The position numbers were made by a program, and so were the translations under genes. The notes under the pieces were generated by a model that searched no databases, was not told the origin of the DNA, and saw only the letters and a list, made by a program, of their open reading frames with translations. From UBA1573 sp034005165 (lineage in GTDB: Bacteria; Pseudomonadota; Alphaproteobacteria; Micavibrionales; Micavibrionaceae), in assembly GCA_034005165.1 (NCBI GenBank), contig JAVEVE010000003.1, forward strand, positions 212,455-276,454: 64,000 bases of DNA, given 5' to 3'. Of the stretch, positions 35,801 through 44,095 are shown piece by piece; position 1 is the first letter of the stretch; each line of letters opens with the position of its first letter.

Positions 35801-36041
35801 GGATAAGGGTATCACGTCCGCAAGACTGGGAAGAATTAGCAAGCTCCTCGAAATTCTCGATCACAAGACGTGATCCATCGCGGAAGGAAATTTCCAGCTC
35901 GCCCTTCGTAGTCAATTGCATTGTAGAAATGCTATCTTGGGAGAAAGACAAAGTATTAACCTGACCGGGTTGCAAAGTTACTGGCAGATCAAAAACTTTT
36001 TGTGCGGTTGTTATTCCGACTTCATTGACATCTTTGGGCAT
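32678..36041 (-). CDS. Giant type I-secreted VCBS-type adhesin, N-terminal part
   Basis: Surface adhesin probably exported by the adjacent TolC/LapB/LapC-like system. GGGGGAG is 7 nt before the ATG at 36041. Residues about 23-90 and 127-190 are two copies of the same domain (PG...L.F...L..SF..G..L...N), resembling the N-terminal retention module of LapA-type adhesins. A linker follows with three PAAG sites at 226-229, 243-246 and 254-257. From about 326 come ~250-residue units, each with a DET/DES-N motif, THADSTNPDDVLTLTFGVTA and DHDDGP-like segments, and a VCBS-type half (AFVYTIQDQDGDTASA). Ca-binding D-rich loops recur. With the C-terminal part the reconstructed protein is 1977 residues. 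The number of repeats could be higher in the genome. Confidence 0.9.
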
Positions 36042-36294
36042 ATGAATGCTCCCCCTATTAATTTATTAAACAAGTACGTCGCTCGAACATATAGTAAGCA
36101 TGTTTATACACAACTCAAGCTAATACATGTGTTGAAAGTCCAAGAGAAGTATCATATTTTTAACCCCCACGTCAATAAATTATGAAAAAAACTTATACCT
36201 CTTTTGCTTTTACTAAAACTTATAGGAAAATTCCAAATATTCCCCTAATAAATAAATATTAGATCAAACTAATGTAAAAAGAAGGACGCGCCGC

Positions 36295-36325
36295 ACAATA
36301 TATTTAGGCCAACATATTGTTTTTT
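36295..36325 (+). terminator. AT-rich palindrome with T-run, terminator or operator
   Basis: A 10-bp stem with one mismatch (36295-36304 with 36311-36320), 6-nt loop TAGGCC, then six T. There is no annotated gene on the plus strand upstream, so it may be an operator for the adhesin promoter or terminate an unannotated RNA. Confidence 0.35.
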
Positions 36326-36352
36326 ATATATAAATTGACTTTAAAATAAGAT

Positions 36353-36381
36353 TTGCCATTCCAACAGCCCTGTCTTATAAT
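36353..36381 (+). promoter_or_regulatory. Near-consensus sigma70 promoter of the receiver leader
   Basis: TTGCCA (36353-36358; 5 of 6), 17-nt spacer, perfect TATAAT (36376-36381). Start of transcription is expected at A36388 or A36389, directly at the base of the RNA structure. Confidence 0.7.
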
Positions 36382-36387
36382 ACGCCC

Positions 36388-36471
36388 AAGGCCCCGGTAC
36401 GATCCTTGTGCCACCCGGACAAACCGCGTGGTAGGAGGGTGAAGTACCGGGGTCATTCCTTAGTAATGACC
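36388..36471 (+). ncRNA. Structured 5' leader or small RNA, family unknown
   Basis: Outer stem: CCCCGGTAC (36392-36400) with GTACCGGGG (36444-36452). Inside is an 11-position stem with one G-G mismatch: 36404-36414 with 36428-36438, closed by CGG/CCG (36416-36418 with 36424-36426) around ACAAA. A second hairpin, GGTCATT (36451-36457) with AATGACC (36465-36471), shares two bases with the outer stem, so both cannot be complete at once. No T-run follows. I could not match it to a known riboswitch or sRNA from memory. It is either a cis-regulatory leader of the receiver gene or a processed small RNA. Confidence 0.6.
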
Positions 36472-36493
36472 TAATAAACCCGAATCACCTCCC

Positions 36494-37024
36494 ATGACAC
36501 TCAGACTGGAAAAAGTTAGCATCCTTGTTGTAGAGGATATAGCCCCGATGAGAAATCTGATCATCGGTGTTCTTGAAGCCCTTGGTATCGGAAAGATCCA
36601 CAGTGCCGAACATGGGGGAAGTGGCTTTGCTCTGTTCAAGCAGCTCAACCCTGATATCATCATCACAGATTGGGAGATGGAGCCGGTCAGCGGTTTCGAG
36701 ATGATTCACAAAATCAGAAATGACCCGACTTCCCCGAACAAAACCGTCCCCATCATACTGATTACAGGCTACAGCGCAAAAAATAGGGTTATTCAGGCAC
36801 GGGATATTGGGGTAACAGAGTTTCTGACAAAACCTTTTACTGGTCAAGACCTCGCCAAAAGGATCGCCCATATAATCAATCGTCCGAGAGACTTCATCGA
36901 AACAAATAATTTTTTTGGACCTGATCGCAGACGGCGAAAAATTGATGACTATGAAGGTCCCAAACGGCGCCAAAGAGACGATGGTAGCGGAAAAAAAGAT
37001 GCATGGGACATCAATATTGAATAA
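36494..37024 (+). CDS. Stand-alone response regulator receiver protein
   Basis: A 176-residue CheY-like protein: receiver domain about residues 1-130 followed by a basic tail. Acidic pocket VVEDI, phosphoacceptor Asp in DIIITDWEMEP, Thr in ILITGYS and Lys in LTKPFTG are all present. The tail contains FFGPDRRRRKIDDYEGPKRR, a GPDRR-type motif recurring in alphaproteobacterial single-domain regulators. There is no output domain, so it probably acts by protein contact, e.g. in a phosphorelay or motor/surface control. There is no Shine-Dalgarno: the bases before ATG read CACCTCCC, an anti-SD-like sequence that could pair with GGAGGGTGA of the leader. It stands 70 bp upstream of an orphan helical gene. 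Confidence 0.9.
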   Translation: MTLRLEKVSILVVEDIAPMRNLIIGVLEALGIGKIHSAEHGGSGFALFKQLNPDIIITDWEMEPVSGFEMIHKIRNDPTSPNKTVPIILITGYSAKNRVIQARDIGVTEFLTKPFTGQDLAKRIAHIINRPRDFIETNNFFGPDRRRRKIDDYEGPKRRQRDDGSGKKDAWDINIE

Positions 37025-37093
37025 ATTTTTACCCTTCTATGTTCAAATATAATCAGTCACAGACAAACATAGCTATTATATTCAAGAGACAAA

Positions 37094-37603
37094 ATGAGCA
37101 AATCTGAGTCAAAAGTGCGAGTTTACAAAGCCTCGAAATCTTTGCAGATAAAAGCAGGCGTAGGGGATTTCACGCCGGATAGATTGATTAAGGCCGATCG
37201 TGTTATCGAAGAGAATAACGTGGATTTCAGCGAAATTGCGGACCTGTTTCTTTTAACGCTACTTGAAGGAATTAAAAAGGCCAAAGCCGGGGCAGGCACA
37301 CCTGATGACCTGATTGCAGGCCTCGTGCGCCCGGTTATGTCTTTGAAAGCTCACGGCAAGATGTTTAAATTCGATCTAGTGTCTTCGCTAGCTGATATTG
37401 TTCTGGGCTTTCTGGAACACATCAAAGAATTGGATGCGGACGTTATCGATATTGTCGAAGCGCACCACAAAACGCTTAGCCTCATCATTAAAAAAGGCAT
37501 TCGCGGAGATGGGGGAGGAAGCGGTCCGCTTCTGAAAGCCGAATTGAATGATGCTTGTCGCCGTTACCAAATCAAGAATGCGCACAACTTTGTTAGCCAC
37601 TAA
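37094..37603 (+). CDS. Hypothetical helical protein, 169 aa
   Basis: I do not recognise the family. The protein starts MSKSESKVRVYKASKSLQIK and is then almost all helical: about residues 40-60, 75-95, 100-120 and 125-150. An EAHHKTLSLIIKKGIRG segment with paired His sits in the last helix; this could be a phosphotransfer-like or receiver-binding helix, but a typical HPt signature is not clear. It follows the receiver gene on the same strand, suggesting a shared signalling role. AAGAGA precedes the ATG. Confidence 0.65.
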   Translation: MSKSESKVRVYKASKSLQIKAGVGDFTPDRLIKADRVIEENNVDFSEIADLFLLTLLEGIKKAKAGAGTPDDLIAGLVRPVMSLKAHGKMFKFDLVSSLADIVLGFLEHIKELDADVIDIVEAHHKTLSLIIKKGIRGDGGGSGPLLKAELNDACRRYQIKNAHNFVSH

Positions 37604-37641
37604 GCAAGCAGCAGCAAAGTCTTGTGCCTAACCATGCCCAC

Positions 37642-39219
37642 CTAAAAGGTCAAACGTCTAGCCTGACGGATCTGTGGAATAGATTCAATCTTGGCAAAAA
37701 CATCATTGGATACAGGCTCATCAACAGACACAAGCGCAACAGCCGTCTGCCCTGATCCGATACGCCCTAAACGGAAGTCTGCAATATTGCATCCCGCCTC
37801 AGACAGAACAGTCCCCAGCGCACCGATCATACCTGGACGATCTTCGTTCTTAATCAAAAGCATATGCGGGGTAAGAGCCGCCTCAATCGGAACACTCTCG
37901 ATTTCAACAATGCGCGGCTCACGCCCACCGAACAACGTGCCCGTCGCACCATGAACACCATTTTCGCAGTCAATACGTATAGAAATTGCCGCAGACCACT
38001 CATCAGAATGATCGACATATCTGTCGCTCACTTTGATTTTCTTGGACTTGGCAATCTCGGGCGCATTCACCATGTTAACATGTTCTGATATTTGCTCAAG
38101 AACAGCTGCAAGGACACTCGCCGTCAACGGGCGTGTATTGACCTGCGTCACAGATCCGATATAGGAGATCTCAATTGCCTGAATCCCGCTCTCGACAATT
38201 TGCCCGGCCAGCTTTCCAACATGGGACGCTAACGCCATGTATGGCTTAAGTTTTGGAGCATCTTCTGCTGAAATAGACGGCATATTGATAGCATTTATCA
38301 CAGCCCCCTTAAGCAGAAAATCGGAAATCTGCTCAGCAACCTGAATAGCAACATTAACTTGCGCTTCTGAAGTAGACGCCCCCAAATGCGGCGTACAAAT
38401 GACATTCGGATGACCAAACAGAATATTTTCTTTTGCAGGCTCCACTTCGAAAACATCAAGCGCCGCACCTGCGACTTTTCCTGAGTCAAGAGCCACTTTC
38501 AAGTCAGCTTCAACAATCAATCCTCCACGGGCACAGTTTACAATCCGCACGCCATCTTTCATCTTGGAAATTGTAGCCGCGTTAATCATATGATTAGTCT
38601 TTTCAGTTTTCGGAACATGGATCGTAATAAAGTCCGACTGAATCAACAGATCTTCCAGATCAACTCGCTCCACCCCCAGCTCTTCTGCACGCTCTGCGGT
38701 CAGAAACGGATCATAAGCAACAACTTTCATGCCAAGCCCCAGCGCACGATTCGCAACAATCGCCCCGATATTTCCGCAACCGATAATCCCAAGAACTTTA
38801 GCATAAAGCTCAACGCCCATAAATTTGCTTTTTTCCCATTTTCCCTCATGCGTAGAAACACTGGCTTGCGGAATTTGTCGAGCCAAGGCCATCATCATAG
38901 CAATCGCATGTTCTGCAGTTGTAATCGAATTTCCGAACGGGGTATTCATAACCACAATCCCCGCTGCCGTTGCCGCAGGAACATCTATCGTATCAACACC
39001 GATTCCAGCGCGCCCGATCACTTTAACATTTTTGGCTGCAGCAATAACATCAGCCGTAATTTTAGCAGAGGACCGACACGCGATCCCATCATATTCCCCG
39101 ACAACAGACACTAACTCCTCAGGGGACAACCCAACCTTGATATCATAGGAGATACCATTTCTTTGAAAAATCTCTTCGGCGAGTTTGTCCATTTTATCGG
39201 CAATAAGAACTTTAGCCAT
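37642..39219 (-). CDS. serA: D-3-phosphoglycerate dehydrogenase
   Basis: Oxidises 3-phosphoglycerate to 3-phosphohydroxypyruvate, first step of serine synthesis. The 525-residue protein is the long form: catalytic and NAD domain (GIIGCGNIGAIVANRALGLG nucleotide motif; catalytic Arg in RIVNCARGG; His in TPHLGASTSEAQ), an intervening ASB domain (about 320-450) and a C-terminal ACT domain (LIKNEDRPGMIGALGTVLSE) for serine feedback. AGGAG lies before the ATG. serC, often adjacent in alphaproteobacteria, is absent here. Confidence 0.95.
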   Translation of the reverse strand: MAKVLIADKMDKLAEEIFQRNGISYDIKVGLSPEELVSVVGEYDGIACRSSAKITADVIAAAKNVKVIGRAGIGVDTIDVPAATAAGIVVMNTPFGNSITTAEHAIAMMMALARQIPQASVSTHEGKWEKSKFMGVELYAKVLGIIGCGNIGAIVANRALGLGMKVVAYDPFLTAERAEELGVERVDLEDLLIQSDFITIHVPKTEKTNHMINAATISKMKDGVRIVNCARGGLIVEADLKVALDSGKVAGAALDVFEVEPAKENILFGHPNVICTPHLGASTSEAQVNVAIQVAEQISDFLLKGAVINAINMPSISAEDAPKLKPYMALASHVGKLAGQIVESGIQAIEISYIGSVTQVNTRPLTASVLAAVLEQISEHVNMVNAPEIAKSKKIKVSDRYVDHSDEWSAAISIRIDCENGVHGATGTLFGGREPRIVEIESVPIEAALTPHMLLIKNEDRPGMIGALGTVLSEAGCNIADFRLGRIGSGQTAVALVSVDEPVSNDVFAKIESIPQIRQARRLTF

Positions 39220-39311
39220 GATCTGTCTCCTGGAAAAAATAACCTCGATCGAGGTTTTTACTAAATACTTGCGAAGTGTACCTTCTTTTTACTGCAAAGC
39301 AACTCTCCTCA

Positions 39312-39324
39312 GGGATTCGAACCC
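39312..39324 (-). other. Isolated tRNA T-arm-like sequence
   Basis: GGGTTCGAATCCC on the minus strand (39312-39324) is the canonical TPsiC stem-loop of tRNAs. The rest of the cloverleaf is not found in the flanking 80 bp on this strand. It could be a remnant of an integration site or a chance match. Confidence 0.35.
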
Positions 39325-39412
39325 AGAATTTTTATCCCGGAAAAAAACTATGGAAAAAGACTAACGCGGCTATCATCTTGCAAAATCACATAAATTCGGA
39401 TAGCACAGATTC

Positions 39413-40696
39413 ATGACCATTCGCATGACCTCCTTGCCCAACGGGCTCAGAATTGTAACAGACAGCGCAACCGAAATTGAAAGCCTGGCCATAGGTTTTT
39501 GGGTCGGTGTTGGCACACGCCATGAGCAGCGCGCCGAAAACGGCATCGCCCACATGCTTGAACATATGATGTTCAAAGGAACAACCTCACGATCAACTAA
39601 GGATATATCTGATCTTATCGAAGATGCAGGTGGTCATTTTAATGCCTACACATCCCGCGAAATTACAGCATATTATGTCCGCATTCTAGCGGAGCATTTG
39701 GACTTGACCCTAGATGTTCTGTCCGACATGTTGCAAAACTCAACTTTCCCGCAGGAAGAAATCGAAAAAGAGCGCACAGTCATTTTACAAGAAATAAAAA
39801 TGTACGAAGATAGCCCAGATGACCTTGTCTTCGACTATTTGCTGCAATCTTCTTTTCCTAACCAGTCAGTCGGCGCATCAGGATTAGGAACTCCTGAGAT
39901 TGTCTCGAAAGTAAGTCAAGCAGATCTGAAAGCCTATATATCAAAACATTATTCGCCTGACCGCATAGTAATCTCCTGCGCAGGGGATATAGACCACGAC
40001 ACCTTCGTCAAAAAAGTTGAAAAATATTTCACGAAAGTTCCGGCACCTTCCACAATGGGATCAAATCCGGGATTTATTCCCGCATCTTATCAGCCAACCC
40101 ATTCCCTGGTGGAAAAAGATACAGAGCAAGCCCATATAATTCTGGCTTTTAAGGGTCTATCAAAAATGGATGACCGTTACCCTGTCCAGAGAATTCTTTC
40201 CAACATTCTGGGAGGTGGGACATCTTCACGCCTCTGGCAGGAAATCCGTGAAAAGCATGGACTCGTTTATACGATCCAGACTTTCCATGATTCATATAGC
40301 GACATCGGACTATTCGGTATGTACGCAGGCACAGGCCCTGAAGAACTTGGAAAACTTGTGCCCCTCGCCATTAACCAAATCAATTCTATTGCGGATGGCG
40401 TAACCGAGCAGGAAGTCAGCCGCGCAAAAACACAAATCACATCCAGTGTACGCATGTCGCGAGAGAAAATGCTGACCCGTGTAGATCAACAAGGGCGGTA
40501 TGTTCTCAATCATGATACCGTCTTCGAGACTGCCCCCTTTGTTGAAAAGATTATGGCCGTAACAGCAGACGATGTTGTAGCTTTGGCACGCGAGATTTTT
40601 TCAGGGAAATTAATGATCTCGGCGATTGGCCCACTCAAAGAGCTTCCCCCTGCAGAAGAGATTGAAGCCATGCTGGCTAAAAAGTACGCCCGATAA
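39413..40696 (+). CDS. M16 family zinc peptidase (processing-peptidase-like)
   Basis: A 427-residue protein with the inverted zinc motif HxxEH in IAHMLEHMMFKGT and the distal Glu in ILQEIKMYEDSPDD. It contains the R/Y substrate-pocket region of active M16B enzymes (SSRLWQEIREKHGLVYTIQ). Alphaproteobacterial members resemble the beta subunit of mitochondrial processing peptidase and probably cleave peptides in the cytoplasm or periplasm; no signal peptide is seen. There is no Shine-Dalgarno. It is divergent from serA and converges on the AlgH gene. Confidence 0.93.
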   Translation: MTIRMTSLPNGLRIVTDSATEIESLAIGFWVGVGTRHEQRAENGIAHMLEHMMFKGTTSRSTKDISDLIEDAGGHFNAYTSREITAYYVRILAEHLDLTLDVLSDMLQNSTFPQEEIEKERTVILQEIKMYEDSPDDLVFDYLLQSSFPNQSVGASGLGTPEIVSKVSQADLKAYISKHYSPDRIVISCAGDIDHDTFVKKVEKYFTKVPAPSTMGSNPGFIPASYQPTHSLVEKDTEQAHIILAFKGLSKMDDRYPVQRILSNILGGGTSSRLWQEIREKHGLVYTIQTFHDSYSDIGLFGMYAGTGPEELGKLVPLAINQINSIADGVTEQEVSRAKTQITSSVRMSREKMLTRVDQQGRYVLNHDTVFETAPFVEKIMAVTADDVVALAREIFSGKLMISAIGPLKELPPAEEIEAMLAKKYAR

Positions 40697-40709
40697 AATT
40701 AAAAAGAAC

Positions 40710-41285
40710 TTAAGCGCGCCCTGTCTCTAATGATACCGAAGCAGGATCGATGCCGATACGCGCATAAGCCCTGTCCCATACTGCATGGCGAGGCATATTG
40801 AACAACAGATTATAGTCAGCATCCGCTATCAACCACAAACTCTCTTGCAATTCCCGCTCCAATTGCCCCGGTCCCCAACCTGCATACCCCAGTGCAAGCA
40901 CCCCCTCTTGCGGACACTCCCCTTCGGCAAAAGCCTGTAAAGCCTCAAGATTGGCGCTCACACTAATCCGTTCGTCAACCTTGATGGTATTCTCGTGCAC
41001 AAAATCAGGTGTATGAATCAAAAAACCGTGTTGAATTTCAACAGGCCCCCCATTGAGCAATTCGACATTCTGGCGTTTAACATCAACAGTCTCAAGACCT
41101 GCTTCTTTAACCAATTGTTCGAAGCTCAGCTCTGTCAAAGGTTGGGAGATTACAATCCCCATAGCACCCTGAGAATGATGAGAAATAAGATAAATAACAG
41201 CTTTCCGGAAACGCAGATCATCCATGCCCGGCATAGCCAGAAGAAGTTTTCCTGCCAAATATGTTTCCTTATCCTCTGTCGCCAT
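40710..41285 (-). CDS. YqgE/AlgH family protein
   Basis: A 191-residue member of the YqgE/AlgH family (UPF0301), implicated as a transcriptional regulator in Pseudomonas though the molecular function is unclear. Typical segments: LAGKLLLAMPGMDDLRFRKAVI, GAMGIVISQPL, LNGGPVE and ALGYAGWGPGQLERELQESLW. The ATG at 41285 is preferred to 41336 because homologues start just before LAGKLLLAMP. It lacks a Shine-Dalgarno and has a -10 box 7 nt upstream. The 3' end is 14 bp from the converging M16 gene. Confidence 0.9.
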   Translation of the reverse strand: MATEDKETYLAGKLLLAMPGMDDLRFRKAVIYLISHHSQGAMGIVISQPLTELSFEQLVKEAGLETVDVKRQNVELLNGGPVEIQHGFLIHTPDFVHENTIKVDERISVSANLEALQAFAEGECPQEGVLALGYAGWGPGQLERELQESLWLIADADYNLLFNMPRHAVWDRAYARIGIDPASVSLETGRA

Positions 41286-41292
41286 AAAGGGA

Positions 41293-41320
41293 AATATATA
41301 GTGTTTTAAATGGGAGTAAA
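41293..41320 (-). promoter_or_regulatory. Candidate leaderless promoter of the AlgH gene
   Basis: On the minus strand, TTTACT (41320-41315), 16-nt spacer, TATATT (41298-41293), then 7 nt to the ATG at 41285. Geometry is like the promoters at 16125 and 16707. Confidence 0.4.
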
Positions 41321-41398
41321 GAAAATTACAAACCACTGCCTCCCTTACTTATTGTAAAACAGCTTGTATCAAACGCCCTCTCCCAGTAAGAAAATTGC

Positions 41399-43399
41399 AT
41401 GACGCCACATCAGTCACATACCTATAGAACCGACATTCAAGGAATCAGAGCATTAGCCGTCCTGATAGTCATGTGTTTTCATATCTGGCCTTCTTCTCTG
41501 CCTGGTGGCTTTATCGGCGTAGATGTCTTCTTTGTCATCTCAGGGTTCCTGATTACCGGTATCCTGATCCGAGAAGCAGAGAAAACGGGAACACTCTCTA
41601 TCCGGAACTTCTATGCCCGTCGCATTCGCAGGCTATTCCCTATGGCAGGCTTGGTACTTGGGGCAACACTTCTGGCGCTCCCGCTCATGCCAAAAGCTTT
41701 CTGGCCGGAGACAATATATCATGTTCTCGCCAGTACATTTTATGTCGAGAATTTATGGTTGGCAGCCCAGTCCATCGATTATCTGGATTCAGAAAACCTT
41801 CCTGGTCCGCTCCAGCATTTCTGGTCTCTTTCAGTCGAAGAACAATTCTACATGTTCTGGCCGTTACTGATTATTCTGGCCTGTAAATGGAATAACAAGA
41901 AAAACACCCCACACCAAATTCGTAAACACGCTGTTTATACACTGGCGACAATAACAACCCTGTCCTTCATCATATCTGTCATCCTCACACAGACAGACCG
42001 CTCTCTGGCCTACTTCATTACGCTGGCCAGACTTTGGGAGTTGGGATTAGGTGGCCTCCTCGCATTGCTGCCTCTTTCCTTCTTACGAACAAGTATCAAT
42101 ACAACCCTAGCCTTGATTGGCCTCTCCTTGATTATTTATGGTTCATGGTTCATTTCATCTGCATCGGATTTTCCAGGATACCTTGCTATACTCCCGACTG
42201 CAGGAGCTGTACTTTTGCTGATTGCCTCTCCGGACAATCCTGTCAACGCACGCCTGCTCGGCAATCCGGCAATGAAATACATAGGCGATATATCCTACTC
42301 TCTCTATCTCTGGCACTGGCCGATTATCATCTTTGCCAAATATCAGGGGTGGCAACCCGATCTACTTTCAGGATTCGCAATTTTCGGACTGACCTTTCTT
42401 CTTTCAGCAGTCAGCAAGCCAGTCATAGAAGATTATTTTCTCAAATCTGAGGCCTGGAAGACATCGGACCGTAAAGCATTCACTTTGGCTTTTGGGACGA
42501 TGGGGATACTTGTTATAGCCTGCTCATCGCTCTTTATGACAATACAACCTGGTAAGTCTTTCAGCCCTGATGCTCTTCACCCAGGCATCCTAATTGCTGG
42601 GGAGAGCATGAAGAACACTCATAAAATAACACCCATCCCTCCTCTTGAATTTGTAAAAAGAGATCTGCCGGATCTTTATGCACACGGATGTCACGCCTCT
42701 CACGCAGCCACCACACCATTGACCCCTTGCAAGGCGGGGCCAAAAGAGTCTCCCGTAAAAATTTTCCTCATCGGCGATTCTCATGCAGCCCAATGGTGGC
42801 CAGCTCTCAAATCTTTAGCCGATAAAAATAATTGGCAAATATCCTCTTATACGAAATCATCCTGCGCCCCTCTGGATACAGATACCCTTCATGACGGAAA
42901 GCTCTATACAGAATGTCGTGACTGGGCCATTGCAGTAGAGGACGATATCAAGCGTGCTCCGCCGTCAGTAATTATCTATACCCAAGCCGCAGATCAACGT
43001 CTTGCAAAAGGCGGGGATCAGGCTTCCCAAAGCAAAATCATGGCAGAGATTTTAAGAAAGAAATGGCAAACTTGGAAAGATATGGGCATCAAAGTTATCA
43101 TAGTTGCGGACACGCCTGTACTTGGAAGAAACTATCTGGAATGCCTCGGCACAGATCAGGAATGTCCTGCCCAATCCAGAAAAAATGCGCCGGACCCGGT
43201 ACTGGAAGCCATCACATCCGACAATCAAAAAGACATCCGGCTAATAAACCCCTCTCCGCTCATTTGCCCGCAAGATATCTGTCCTCCCGTGATAGGCAAT
43301 ATCGTAGTCTGGCGTGACACACACCACATCACAGCAACGATTGCCCAAAGCTTTTCGGATATTTTCGAAACTGAAATCAAAGCGGCATTAACGGAGTAA
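41399..43399 (+). CDS. OafA-type acyltransferase with SGNH domain
   Basis: Membrane O-acyltransferase that acetylates a surface polysaccharide or O-antigen. The 666-residue protein has an acyltransferase-3 domain (about 1-350): YRTDIQGIRALAVLIVMCFH start, GGFIGVDVFFVISGFLITGI, RRIRRLFP and WSLSVEEQFYMFWP. The C-terminal domain (about 400-660) is an SGNH hydrolase-like module with GDSHAAQWWPAL near residue 460 and a distal DTHHIT (Asp/His pair). OafA-like enzymes use this second domain to complete transfer. There is no clear Shine-Dalgarno. It is followed by tRNA-Ala on the opposite strand. Confidence 0.92.
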   Translation: MTPHQSHTYRTDIQGIRALAVLIVMCFHIWPSSLPGGFIGVDVFFVISGFLITGILIREAEKTGTLSIRNFYARRIRRLFPMAGLVLGATLLALPLMPKAFWPETIYHVLASTFYVENLWLAAQSIDYLDSENLPGPLQHFWSLSVEEQFYMFWPLLIILACKWNNKKNTPHQIRKHAVYTLATITTLSFIISVILTQTDRSLAYFITLARLWELGLGGLLALLPLSFLRTSINTTLALIGLSLIIYGSWFISSASDFPGYLAILPTAGAVLLLIASPDNPVNARLLGNPAMKYIGDISYSLYLWHWPIIIFAKYQGWQPDLLSGFAIFGLTFLLSAVSKPVIEDYFLKSEAWKTSDRKAFTLAFGTMGILVIACSSLFMTIQPGKSFSPDALHPGILIAGESMKNTHKITPIPPLEFVKRDLPDLYAHGCHASHAATTPLTPCKAGPKESPVKIFLIGDSHAAQWWPALKSLADKNNWQISSYTKSSCAPLDTDTLHDGKLYTECRDWAIAVEDDIKRAPPSVIIYTQAADQRLAKGGDQASQSKIMAEILRKKWQTWKDMGIKVIIVADTPVLGRNYLECLGTDQECPAQSRKNAPDPVLEAITSDNQKDIRLINPSPLICPQDICPPVIGNIVVWRDTHHITATIAQSFSDIFETEIKAALTE

Positions 43400-43434
43400 A
43401 GCCACTATTCAAAAACACCACAATGTAAGGAAAA

Positions 43435-43510
<76 letters not shown>

Positions 43511-43582
43511 TTCACTAAAAGGGACAGGGGCTATGAATAATCATTTCATAGCCCCTAATCAAGCAGATTTTTATCCAAATCT

Positions 43583-43999
43583 CTATTTTTTCAGAGAATC
43601 ACGTATTTCGCGGAGCAACACAATATCTTCCGGTGTCGGAGCTGGTGCAGCAGGCGCTGCTTCTTCTTTTTTCTTGAGCTTATTGGTCCCTTTTACGACC
43701 CAGAATACAAACCAGGAAACAGCCAGGAAGTTAATAACGGCATTGACCATGACGCCATAACTAATAACGGGGATGCCTGCTTCTTTTGCGGCCGCCAGCG
43801 TCGGATAGGATTGATCCCCGCCCAACTGGATAAAATAGTTCGAAAAGTCAACACCCGCCATCATCCATCCGATGATCGGCATCAAAATATCACCGACTGC
43901 GGAGTTGACAATTGCGGTAAAGGCAGCCCCCATAACAATACCGACCGCCATATCAATCACATTGCCACGGGCAATGAAGTCTTTGAATTCATTCAACAT
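43583..43999 (-). CDS. mscL: Large-conductance mechanosensitive channel
   Basis: Tension-gated inner-membrane pore that releases solutes after osmotic downshift. The 138-residue protein has the conserved start FKDFIARGNVIDMAVGIVMG, TM1 with the AAFTAIVNS segment, a periplasmic loop and TM2 (VINFLAVSWFVFWVVKGTNKL). A short charged C-terminal helix (LREIRDSLKK) is typical. AGGAGT precedes the ATG. It is monocistronic between tRNA-Ala and a terminator. Confidence 0.95.
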   Translation of the reverse strand: MLNEFKDFIARGNVIDMAVGIVMGAAFTAIVNSAVGDILMPIIGWMMAGVDFSNYFIQLGGDQSYPTLAAAKEAGIPVISYGVMVNAVINFLAVSWFVFWVVKGTNKLKKKEEAAPAAPAPTPEDIVLLREIRDSLKK

Positions 44000-44041
44000 A
44001 GGTTACTCCTCTGAATTTATCTAATTCCAAGGGAGTGCCAT

Positions 44042-44069
44042 AAAAAAACCGCCGGATCAAGACCCGGCG
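44042..44069 (-). terminator. Rho-independent terminator after the BI-1 gene
   Basis: On the minus strand, CGCCGG/CCGGCG stem (44069-44064 with 44055-44050) with 8-nt loop, then seven T (44048-44042). It separates the BI-1 gene from mscL. Confidence 0.85.
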
Positions 44070-44095
44070 ATTAGATTATAAGCCTTACGAAAATA

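Larger units (their letters stand above)
36042..36493. other. AT-rich intergenic region with promoter and RNA structure
   Basis: About 450 bp between the adhesin and the divergent receiver gene. It contains an imperfect palindrome followed by T residues (36295-36325), a near-consensus promoter (36353-36381) and a structured RNA (36388-36471). The part next to the adhesin (36042-36290) is AT-rich and holds no credible gene. Confidence 0.5.

Noticed and set aside
36388..36471. Known riboswitch classes (c-di-GMP, SAM, fluoride, guanidine, TPP) for the structured leader
   Set aside because: None of their conserved cores that I can recall is present; left as unknown.
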